A DNA stretch of 5,127 bases, from positions 1 to 5,127 of the forward strand of contig JAICHT010000258.1 in assembly GCA_025924755.1 (NCBI GenBank), given 5' to 3'. The DNA comes from Chitinophagaceae bacterium. GTDB lineage: Bacteria > Bacteroidota > Bacteroidia > Chitinophagales > Chitinophagaceae. Positions 1 to 4,952 of the stretch are shown here, piece after piece. Made by a program: the position numbers and the translations under genes. Numbering within the stretch: position 1 is the first letter of the stretch; the number at the start of each line of letters is the position of its first letter. Under the pieces are notes generated by a model that saw only the letters and a program-made list of their open reading frames with translations, made no database searches and had not been told where the DNA came from.

Positions 1-2
1 CT

Positions 3-104
3 GGTTGGTTAATGGGCATTTTGCTTATAGTACCGAACCTGTTTTTGGGATATGCGTATCGGAAGTATTATAGCGGCATGTTTGTAAAAAAACCTGTTTT
101 GTAA
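3..104 (+). CDS. C-terminal end of a membrane protein (partial, enters from left edge)
   Basis: This reading frame is open from the window edge to a TAA at 102-104 and gives 33 residues. They begin GWLMGILLIVPNLFLGYAYR and end in KKPVL. The peptide reads as one hydrophobic segment (about residues 2-17) followed by a basic, tyrosine-rich tail, which is what the last transmembrane helix and cytoplasmic tail of an inner-membrane protein look like. The gene would converge on the receptor gene that ends at 175, leaving a 70-bp T-rich gap. The fragment is too short to assign a family. A chance open frame of this length is possible. The hydrophobic/basic pattern and the sensible convergent layout are the only support. 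Confidence 0.45.
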   Translation, partial: GWLMGILLIVPNLFLGYAYRKYYSGMFVKKPVL

Positions 105-174
105 GTAAGCGTGCAAACCTGCTTTTTCTTGTCGTGTTTCTTGTTTTTGTGTAGCCCTATTGCAATAGTTTATC

Positions 175-2598
175 TTAATATACCCGTCCTTTTTCTTCTT
201 CATTACCTGATGTTCTGGTATTATTAGTTTCGCGGCCGTTATTGAAACGGTAACTCAGGCTTAATTGCCAGTAACGGATGATCTGGAAATTAGTAAAGGT
301 TTGAGCAATGCCGTTCACAGAATAAGAATAGGCCATAGCGCTGCTTTTAAAAGCATCATTGAGATTTAGTGCTACATCCCACTTCTTATTTGCTGTAGTA
401 GCTCTTACTCCTAAATCTAATTTATAGTATCGGAAAGTTTTTCCAATATGATCCACTTCGGGAAATTGGTACCAAAAATTGATAGCAGCAGCAACGGTTT
501 TGCTTTTATTGAAATACAAGGTATTGGTGCTGGAGAGATAAGCCCCCATTGCTTCTATGCTTCTTATATTAACAAGCGAAGAATGCGCACTAGTATAATA
601 GATACTTGCCATGGCACTGGTTTCCCAGCAGTTTAACGGCTTTAACGATACCGTCTCTGATGCGCCCATTCGTATGGTGCGGATAAAGTTGAGCGGTTTC
701 GTATATACCATATTGGTATCAGGGCTGACAATAGTAACATTCACAAAACCATTATCAGTTCGATTGGCAAACAACGTTGTTTGAAAGATAGACTTGTAGC
801 TATGTGACAGCTCCACATTCGTAGTATATTCAGGTTGCAAATATGGGTTGCCCTCTCCATAACTGTAAGCGGTATACAGCGATTTAAAGGGGTTTAAACT
901 CCAAAAAGAAGGACGGTTGATGCGCCTTCCAATAGACATCGAAAAGATATTATTTTTACTGGCTGCATAGCTGGCCAGTACCGTTGGAAACACTTTAAAG
1001 TAGTTGTTGGGAGTAGTTTTTTGCACGGTATAAGAGTACCCTTTCGTTTGGGTAAGTTCTCCTCTTAACCCCGCCTGTAGCTTCCATTTGCTCATGTCCT
1101 TGCTGATGCTTGCATATAAGGCTTGTGTGTTTTCGGTATAGTCAAACTCATTACTCAGATGGGTATTATACACTAAAGCGTTGTTGATTTTATTATAATA
1201 AAAGGCATTGCTATATTCATTGATAAAACTCAGTTTACCACCGAAGCTGTAGGTTGCAAACTTAGTAGGCCAGTCCACGTCTGCTTTGAGAGTGTAGATC
1301 ACAATATTTTGCTTGTTGCGGTCAAAATATTGTGTGTTTCCCTGTGACTCATAGTTGCCTTTATCATCATAACTGTTGCTTTCAAAATCTGAAACGTCAT
1401 TGCGATAGTAATTAAAGTAGTCAGCATTTAAAAAAAGTTGTCTGCCTATAGTGTCTAACTTTATAGTAGCATATACATTCCATGCAGCAGGAAGCGCAAT
1501 AGGGTGATAATGAGCATACGTTTTTAACAGGGAGTCTATAGTACCGGAGGTATTATAAACGGGATTGCGTACATTATCGGAGCCGTCATACATATCCTTG
1601 CCACCCGAAAAAGAGGTGCCAATAGTGAGAGAAGAACTGACCTTATAATCTACCCCTGCCAAAGCAGTAAAAGCGTTGTGAGTGTAAAGACCTGTGTCCG
1701 TTTGCAGCCAGTGTTGTTTTGGATAAAACACATCAAATTGAAAGCCTTCCAGGTGCCGGTCCCGAACATGGTTAAAGCTACCATATACAGACCAACGGTT
1801 CCAATTATAAGATAAGTTGGCGCTACCGTTTACCTCTCCAAATGTTTGTATGCCATATACGGACGATTCCCCGGGAGCGTAATACTTGGAGGTCAACTGT
1901 ATGTTGCCGGAATAGCCCTGGAGCTTACTTTGCTTGGTGATGATATTAATAAGGCCTGCGTTCCCTTCTACCTCATATCGGGCCGAAGGATTGGTGATAA
2001 GCTCAATGCGGGTAAGCTGGTTGGCAGAAAACGATTTTAAATACCGGGTTAAGTCTTCTCCCTGAAGCGGGATCAAATGGTTGTTCATCATCACTCTCGT
2101 TACACCTTTACCTGCTATACTGATTTCATTGTTGTTAATCCTTACTCCCGGAATTTGACCGATGGCTTGCAGGGCATCGCTACCCGTTGCGGTAACACTG
2201 CCGGCTATATGATACACCACTTTATCTGCTGTTCGTTCTATTGCTGCTTTCCTGCCTGCAACCGTCACTTCACCCAATTGCTTGCTTCTTTGCTGTAGCT
2301 GTATGGTAAACGAAGTGTCATGGCTTACATCAAAATGAAGGTTATAGGGTTCATAACCTATATAGGTAATGGTAATAGAATAAGTGCCGTTGGCTACCTT
2401 ATTAAAAGAAAAATTACCTGAACTATCCGACTGGAATATATGTTCAATGGCATCATTTGTTCTTTTTAGCGTAACGTCTGCAAAAGAAATTGGTGAATGA
2501 GAAGCATTTTCAATGCTACCGGAAATATGGCTTTGAGCATAAAGAAATGTAGATGATGTAATCAATAAAAAGAGGAAAATAAGTCTTACTGCAAACAT
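175..2598 (-). CDS. TonB-dependent-receptor-like outer-membrane beta-barrel protein (OMP_b-brl_3 type)
   Basis: This is a complete 807-residue outer-membrane protein. Residues 1-22 form a signal peptide (hydrophobic LIFLFLLI core, likely cut after YAQ). Residues about 24-104 are a carboxypeptidase-regulatory-like Ig-fold domain (SGSIENASHSPISFADVTL, then DSSGNFSFNKVANGTYSITI and a YIGYEP turn). EVTVAG at 110-115 resembles a TonB-box-type segment. Residues about 118-222 are the plug domain (DALQAIGQIPGVRI, the IELITNPSARYEVEGNAG stretch, then LINIITK). The rest is an aromatic-rich beta-barrel, with its last strand near LSLSYRFNNG and a polar tail. Length and order fit the Bacteroidota family of receptors with an OMP_b-brl_3 barrel. 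It is shorter than a SusC-type protein, and no SusD partner lies beside it. It would sit in the outer membrane and probably takes up a ligand with energy from TonB. The substrate cannot be told. The ATG at 2596-2598 is chosen because the signal peptide starts there. No Shine-Dalgarno sequence is seen, as is normal for this phylum. Confidence 0.9.
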   Translation of the reverse strand: MFAVRLIFLFLLITSSTFLYAQSHISGSIENASHSPISFADVTLKRTNDAIEHIFQSDSSGNFSFNKVANGTYSITITYIGYEPYNLHFDVSHDTSFTIQLQQRSKQLGEVTVAGRKAAIERTADKVVYHIAGSVTATGSDALQAIGQIPGVRINNNEISIAGKGVTRVMMNNHLIPLQGEDLTRYLKSFSANQLTRIELITNPSARYEVEGNAGLINIITKQSKLQGYSGNIQLTSKYYAPGESSVYGIQTFGEVNGSANLSYNWNRWSVYGSFNHVRDRHLEGFQFDVFYPKQHWLQTDTGLYTHNAFTALAGVDYKVSSSLTIGTSFSGGKDMYDGSDNVRNPVYNTSGTIDSLLKTYAHYHPIALPAAWNVYATIKLDTIGRQLFLNADYFNYYRNDVSDFESNSYDDKGNYESQGNTQYFDRNKQNIVIYTLKADVDWPTKFATYSFGGKLSFINEYSNAFYYNKINNALVYNTHLSNEFDYTENTQALYASISKDMSKWKLQAGLRGELTQTKGYSYTVQKTTPNNYFKVFPTVLASYAASKNNIFSMSIGRRINRPSFWSLNPFKSLYTAYSYGEGNPYLQPEYTTNVELSHSYKSIFQTTLFANRTDNGFVNVTIVSPDTNMVYTKPLNFIRTIRMGASETVSLKPLNCWETSAMASIYYTSAHSSLVNIRSIEAMGAYLSSTNTLYFNKSKTVAAAINFWYQFPEVDHIGKTFRYYKLDLGVRATTANKKWDVALNLNDAFKSSAMAYSYSVNGIAQTFTNFQIIRYWQLSLSYRFNNGRETNNTRTSGNEEEKGRVY

Positions 2599-2736
2599 AG
2601 TTTCAAAGTAAAGGAAAATTATTGCGGTACTTTGATAAGACTTGCCATTTCTTTATAAAACAGTTCGCTTCTTGCTTTTAAGGGAAATGGTAAGACAACA
2701 GCGCTTAAAAATGAGCTAGGCAATCGCAACGAGTAA
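2599..2736. other. Non-coding leader between the receptor gene and the inverted-repeat element
   Basis: No credible reading frame or RNA gene is visible here. The stretch must carry the promoter of the receptor gene, which is read leftward. The best match to a Bacteroidota -7 box on the minus strand (TTACTTTG) lies only about 10 nt before the ATG and has no TTTG at the right spacing, so no promoter is called. Confidence 0.5.
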
Positions 2737-2848
2737 CGGCTTTGTGCAGTAGCGGGAATAGCGTACTGTCAGCCGAAACGGTTACTAAAGTAAAATATTT
2801 ATCCAAATGCTTGGATTAAGAACGTCATGCCGCTATTGCACAAAACCG
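2737..2848. repeat. 112-bp element bounded by 19-bp imperfect inverted repeats (MITE/REP-like), target of the adjacent IS
   Basis: The left arm at 2737-2755 (CGGCTTTGTGCAGTAGCGG) is the reverse complement of the right arm at 2830-2848 (CCGCTATTGCACAAAACCG) at 17 of 19 positions. In RNA one of the two differences is a G-U pair. The arms enclose 74 bp with no reading frame. A smaller pair, AGTAAC (2732-2737) and GTTACT (2781-2786), lies at the left edge and inside. The inverted repeat stops exactly at 2848, which is also the last base before the AT core of the IS110 element. That suggests the IS entered at the tip of this palindromic unit. No flanking target duplication is seen. It could be a small non-autonomous element, a dispersed intergenic palindrome, or a long hairpin in the receptor gene's upstream region. 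Copy number in the genome would decide. Confidence 0.6.
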
Positions 2849-2850
2849 AT
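2849..2850 (+). other. Left core dinucleotide AT of the IS
   Basis: This AT lies between left target half AAAACCG (2842-2848) and right donor half CCTA (2851-2854). It is the point where the RDG guide match begins and the LTG guide match ends, so it marks the left recombination site. Confidence 0.8.
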
Positions 2851-2852
2851 CC

Positions 2853-2860
2853 TATGTTTA
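2853..2860 (+). promoter_or_regulatory. -7 half of a promoter completed only in the circular IS
   Basis: TATGTTTA matches the Bacteroidota -7 consensus TAnnTTTG at all but the last base. In the integrated copy there is no TTTG at the proper distance upstream (2829-2832 reads GCCG). In the excised circle the right end supplies TTTG (4109-4112) at a spacing of 20 nt. Transcription would start at about 2865-2868, just before the first stem-loop of the RNA. This mirrors the junction promoters known for circular IS110 elements. Confidence 0.6.
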
Positions 2861-2928
2861 CAATTCAATAAATTTAGTAGAGAGGAACAACTCAAATTCA
2901 GAAAGAACAAAGGGCGGAGTAAGGCCGA

Positions 2929-2935
2929 AAAACCG
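2929..2935 (+). other. Left target guide (LTG) of the bridge RNA
   Basis: AAAACCG is identical to the 7 bases left of the left core (2842-2848), so the RNA would pair with the bottom strand of the left target half. It lies on the 5' side of the first loop, before the inner hairpin. The match stops at the core (C2936 where the DNA has A). Confidence 0.8.
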
Positions 2936-2953
2936 CATTGGCCCTGAGCCATT

Positions 2954-2960
2954 CTAACAT
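2954..2960 (+). other. Right target guide (RTG) of the bridge RNA
   Basis: CTAACAT is the exact reverse complement of ATGTTAG at 4129-4135, that is the right core AT plus five bases of flanking DNA outside the IS. It lies on the 3' side of the first loop, after the inner hairpin. A match to DNA beyond the element is what a target guide should show. Confidence 0.8.
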
Positions 2961-2994
2961 GATAGCCACCGCCCTTTTCTTACCTCGATGCTGA

Positions 2995-3002
2995 ACAGTT
3001 CA
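2995..3002 (+). other. Left donor guide (LDG) of the bridge RNA
   Basis: ACAGTTCA is identical to 4122-4129, the last seven bases of the IS right end plus the A of the core. It sits on the 5' side of the second loop. It also falls in a short DNA palindrome (TGAACAGTTCA, 2992-3002), so this guide could transiently self-pair. Confidence 0.8.
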
Positions 3003-3026
3003 ACATGCTTCACGAAAAGCTTGTAT

Positions 3027-3032
3027 TAGGAT
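3027..3032 (+). other. Right donor guide (RDG) of the bridge RNA
   Basis: TAGGAT is the reverse complement of ATCCTA at 2849-2854, the left core AT plus the first four bases of the IS. It sits on the 3' side of the second loop, after the apical hairpin. At six bases it is the shortest match. Taken alone it would not be convincing, but its core placement agrees with the other three. Confidence 0.7.
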
Positions 3033-3114
3033 AGATAGCACAGTGTAAGATTGTTCTTCCTTTTGTTTTTTCCTTACCAATAAAATTAAAACATTCACCA
3101 GCAAAAAAGCAGTT

Positions 3115-4092
3115 ATGGAAACAAAAATGTTATGCTGCGGCATCGATGTATCCCATCTCACTTTGGATGTAACGTATCAAAACAACCAGGGCGATCTGTT
3201 TCATTTACACGTAGGAAACAATATTGCGGGCTTCAAAAAAATATTTGAACACACCGGCATCAACTATCACTTTGTAATGGAAGCTACGGGCGTGTATTAC
3301 ATACGCCTGGCTTTTCATTTACATAGCCTGGGTTGCCGTCTGAGTGTGGTCAATGCCATGAGCATTAAGCGTTATATTCAAATGCACCTGGAGCGAAATA
3401 AAAACGATAAGAAAGACAGCCGCTGGATTTGTAAGTATGCCATAGAGCAACGCCCCCAATACTGGAAAATGCCCGACAGTGCATACTTTGAGAGCAAACA
3501 GATGTATAATACCATCCGCGAATATTCCGAGCAGGTAAAACGATTCAATAACCAGTTACATAGTTTACGCCTATTACCTGTACCCAGCAAAGAAACCATT
3601 CGATCCATTGAAAAAATAAAAGCTGGTTTAGAAAAAGAAATAGTGTTGCTGGAGAAAAAACTGGAAGAGCTTTTAAAACTATGGCAGCCCGATCAGTATA
3701 AAAGTATCAACAGCATCAAAGGACTTGGCAAGCGTGCCACAGCGTTACTGATCATCTTTACACAAGCCTTTAAAAACACTCATACCCACCGGCAGCTGAT
3801 TAGCTTTGCTGGTTTGAGCCCTACCGAATACAGCAGCGGAAGCAGTATCAAAGGGAACAACCGTATTTATAAAAAGGGAGGCAAGGCAATACGGGATGTG
3901 TTGTACATGTGTGCCATGAATGCCAAGCAAACTAATGTAGCCTGCAAACAGTTATTTGACCGGTTAAAAGCAAATGGAAAAACAGGAAAACAAGCATTGA
4001 TTGCCGTAATGAACAAGCTTTTAAAACAAGTATTTGCTGTGGTGAAAAATAACAGTTTATACCAGCCAAACTATTGCTCTGCAAAACCATAA
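3115..4092 (+). CDS. IS110-family transposase (DEDD/serine recombinase)
   Basis: This is a complete 325-residue recombinase that would catalyse RNA-guided excision and insertion of the element. The N-terminal RuvC-like DEDD domain (about 6-110) shows D11 in GIDVS, E56 in VMEATGVYY, and D98 and D101 in NKNDKKDS, the equivalent of the family KTDKxDA motif. A lysine- and glutamate-rich, probably coiled-coil region spans about 130-195. The C-terminal transposase_20 domain starts with a helix-hairpin-helix-like INSIKGLGKRATALL (198-212). It continues with FAGLSPTEYSSGSSIKG (231-247), where S241 before G242 is the expected serine nucleophile, and then the RIYKKGGKAIRDVLY segment. Length and the spacing of catalytic residues match active members such as the IS621 recombinase, and no frameshift is seen. 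The start could be the ATG at 3115 or the one at 3127 (Met5). Both keep the first Asp. No Shine-Dalgarno sequence is present. Placement of the RNA upstream puts it in the IS110 rather than the IS1111 group. Confidence 0.95.
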   Translation: METKMLCCGIDVSHLTLDVTYQNNQGDLFHLHVGNNIAGFKKIFEHTGINYHFVMEATGVYYIRLAFHLHSLGCRLSVVNAMSIKRYIQMHLERNKNDKKDSRWICKYAIEQRPQYWKMPDSAYFESKQMYNTIREYSEQVKRFNNQLHSLRLLPVPSKETIRSIEKIKAGLEKEIVLLEKKLEELLKLWQPDQYKSINSIKGLGKRATALLIIFTQAFKNTHTHRQLISFAGLSPTEYSSGSSIKGNNRIYKKGGKAIRDVLYMCAMNAKQTNVACKQLFDRLKANGKTGKQALIAVMNKLLKQVFAVVKNNSLYQPNYCSAKP

Positions 4093-4108
4093 GAAAGAAA
4101 AGAAATTG

Positions 4109-4112
4109 TTTG
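4109..4112 (+). promoter_or_regulatory. -33 half (TTTG) of the circle-junction promoter
   Basis: TTTG in the 36-bp right end lies 16 nt before the right core. In the circle, 16 nt plus AT plus CC gives a 20-nt spacer to TATGTTTA of the left end, which fits the usual Bacteroidota spacing. In the integrated copy it faces the end of the neighbouring gene and has no -7 partner. Confidence 0.55.
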
Positions 4113-4128
4113 GTTTTTTGCACAGTTC

Positions 4129-4130
4129 AT
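4129..4130 (+). other. Right core dinucleotide AT of the IS
   Basis: This AT lies between left donor half ACAGTTC (4122-4128) and right target half GTTAG (4131-4135). Both the LDG and RTG guide matches run into it. Together with AT 2849-2850 it is the only duplicated target sequence the guide model requires. Confidence 0.8.
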
Positions 4131-4157
4131 GTTAGCTGCAATTAAGTAATTTAATAA

Positions 4158-4189
4158 GTTTTTATCTTCTTTAGTTTTTATCTTCCTCA
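4158..4189. repeat. Two tandem 16-bp units across a stop codon
   Basis: GTTTTTATCTTC occurs at 4158-4169 and again at 4174-4185, so a 16-bp unit is repeated with three changes in its last four bases. One copy encodes the C-terminal EDKN of the lipoprotein gene on the minus strand, and the other lies just past its TAA. A slippage duplication near the stop is the simplest reading. Confidence 0.6.
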
Positions 4190-4689
4190 GGCACATCTTC
4201 TAACTTAATATTTCCTGAACCCTTAATTTGACCGTCTTCATAGTAAAGCGCTGTTACAAGTTCCCCCTTTTCCCACATATATTCAGCAACTATATCATCA
4301 TTGCATAATGTCAGAAGTTTATGCGATTGATGTTTTATGGCCTCTTTCAAGTTATCGGATTCTTTGTATAAAATAACATTAACTCGATAATAGTTTCTTT
4401 TTAATTGTTTTTGTATTTCAGAATTACTATTTACGACAGAATCCAATTCATTTATATTGATGCACCTTAAACTGCTTTGGTTAATGGAATAATACATTGA
4501 TTTATCAGGCTGAGGATGAACTTGGGCTGTATCTACTATTCGATATGTATTTGAATGACTATCAAAAAAAGGCAAATACTGAATTTGCAACCTTTCACAA
4601 GTACAAGACAATACTAATAAACCAAGAATAAAGCAGTTGAAGAGTAATTTATAATTCCAGCTTTTATAAGTTTCATAAATAAGTTTCAT
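4171..4689 (-). CDS. Putative lipoprotein of unknown function
   Basis: This 172-residue protein is one I do not recognise. Residues 14-28 form a hydrophobic signal segment (KLLFNCFILGLLVLS) ending at C29. VLSC is a loose lipobox, so signal peptidase II cleavage and a lipid anchor at C29 are likely. A simple signal anchor is the alternative. The mature part is polar and probably periplasmic or surface-facing: a DSHSNTYRIVD stretch, a predicted helical middle (ELDSVVNSNSEIQKQLKRN, then NLKEAIKHQSHKLL), and a C-terminal beta-like segment (YMWEKGELVTALYYEDGQIK) ending in acidic EDVPEEDKN. Its ATG at 4687-4689 has no Shine-Dalgarno sequence. The IS sits 41 bp past its stop codon and does not interrupt it. 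It stands alone, separated from the upstream peptidase gene by a terminator, so neighbours give no hint of role. Confidence 0.7.
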   Translation of the reverse strand: MKLIYETYKSWNYKLLFNCFILGLLVLSCTCERLQIQYLPFFDSHSNTYRIVDTAQVHPQPDKSMYYSINQSSLRCININELDSVVNSNSEIQKQLKRNYYRVNVILYKESDNLKEAIKHQSHKLLTLCNDDIVAEYMWEKGELVTALYYEDGQIKGSGNIKLEDVPEEDKN

Positions 4690-4722
4690 AATAGGTCAGG
4701 ATGATTGCAGGTAACAGTTAAT

Positions 4723-4826
4723 ATACGCCACTTCTTGCTAGAAAATACACTAACTTTCAAGCTTACATGAAGCAACGTGTACAAGTTATATATTTAAGTT
4801 CTGAACTGCAAATGGTAGTGGCGTAT
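4723..4826. repeat. Widely spaced 10-bp perfect inverted repeat
   Basis: ATACGCCACT (4723-4732) and AGTGGCGTAT (4817-4826) are perfect reverse complements 84 bp apart, in the gap upstream of the lipoprotein gene. The span of 104 bp is close to that of the 112-bp element at 2737-2848, but the arm sequences differ. No reading frame lies inside and no flanking duplication is seen. It may be another small intergenic palindromic element or chance. Confidence 0.4.
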
Positions 4827-4889
4827 CGAAAGCGGTTTGGCTGTTGCATCCCAATATTGATTTTTAATCGTGGAAAGCACTGAACAAAC

Positions 4890-4918
4890 AAAAGCCTCAC
4901 CATTGAAGTGAGGCTTTT
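4890..4918 (-). terminator. Rho-independent terminator of the M13 peptidase gene
   Basis: AAAAGCCTCAC (4890-4900) and GTGAGGCTTTT (4908-4918) form a perfect 11-bp stem with a 7-nt loop, 34 bp past the peptidase stop. On the minus strand the stem ends in TTTT followed by GTTTG. The A/T-symmetric stem could also work on the plus strand, but no plus-strand gene ends here. Confidence 0.85.
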
Positions 4919-4952
4919 ACTATTCTAATATTATTTTAAATTCTTGTTCTGA

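Larger units (their letters stand above)
2866..3060 (+). ncRNA. IS110 bridge RNA (guide RNA for target and donor)
   Basis: This region folds as published bridge RNAs do. First is a 5' stem-loop (AATTT 2871-2875 with AAATT 2894-2898, and GAG 2880-2882 with CTC 2891-2893). Next is a target-binding loop closed by AAAGGGCGG (2909-2917) and CCGCCCTTT (2969-2977), with a small inner hairpin TGGC/GCCA (2939-2942, 2948-2951). Last is a donor-binding loop closed by TCTTAC/GTAAGA (2978-2983, 3045-3050) and TGCT/AGCA (2989-2992, 3037-3040), with an apical hairpin at 3004-3023. The single-stranded sides hold four guides that match the IS junctions: 2929-2935, 2954-2960, 2995-3002 and 3027-3032. The RNA would be bound by the recombinase encoded 55 nt downstream and bring target and donor DNA together. 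The 5' end is inferred from the junction promoter. The 3' end is uncertain and is set before the T-rich tract at 3061-3072. Confidence 0.85.
2849..4130 (+). mobile_element. Complete IS110-family insertion sequence with bridge RNA (AT core)
   Basis: This is a full element of the IS110 group. The left non-coding end of about 265 bp carries a bridge-RNA candidate, then comes a 325-codon recombinase, then a 36-bp right end. Boundaries were not taken from terminal repeats, which IS110 elements lack. They come from the four guide matches in the RNA, which all place the core dinucleotide at AT 2849-2850 and AT 4129-4130. The element is therefore 1,280 bp plus one duplicated AT, a usual size for the group (IS621 is of closely similar length). 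Such elements excise as a circle and insert through a DEDD/serine recombinase that an RNA directs to target and donor. The recombinase is intact, the guides match the flanks, and no decay is visible, so the insertion is probably recent and potentially active. No second copy lies in this window. Confidence 0.9.

Noticed and set aside
107..127. AAGC...GCTTTTT as a plus-strand terminator for the left partial gene
   Set aside because: The stem is only 4 bp and competes with an equally weak GCA/TGC pairing, so the T-run alone is not enough.
157..168. 12-bp perfect palindrome CTATTGCAATAG just past the receptor stop codon
   Set aside because: It has no T-run on the minus strand and no room for a loop, so it is not called a terminator. 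It could be a protein site or chance.
9..203. 64-codon minus-strand frame at the left edge
   Set aside because: It overlaps the end of the receptor gene in another frame, is lysine- and glutamine-rich with no family features, and lies opposite the more plausible membrane-protein tail.
448..2298. Plus-strand frames at 448-636, 1846-2040 and 2077-2298
   Set aside because: They are antisense shadows of the receptor gene with no recognisable protein features.
2599..2640. TTACTTTG on the minus strand as the receptor gene -7 box
   Set aside because: It is too close to the ATG and has no TTTG at the expected distance upstream.
2923..2943. GGCC/GGCC hairpin with a 13-nt loop inside the first stem of the RNA
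   Set aside because: It would trap the left target guide in the apical loop. The alternative TGGC/GCCA hairpin leaves both target guides on opposite sides of an internal loop, as in known bridge RNAs. The two may compete.
3378..4123. Minus-strand frames at 3378-3608, 3745-3930 and 3932-4123
   Set aside because: They are antisense to the intact recombinase. None has a family signature, and their cysteine- and serine-rich composition is typical of shadow frames.
2836..4124. 7-bp direct repeat TTGCACA at 2836-2842 and 4118-4124, first taken as an IS target duplication
   Set aside because: The spacing suits an IS110 element, but the guide matches place the crossover at AT 2849/4129. IS110 elements duplicate only a short core, so this repeat is probably coincidental.
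2660..4128. ACAGTTC at 2660-2666 and 4122-4128 as alternative IS ends
   Set aside because: It would make the left end about 190 bp longer, and the sequence at 2660 has no matching guide partner. The third copy at 2995-3001 is explained as the left donor guide.
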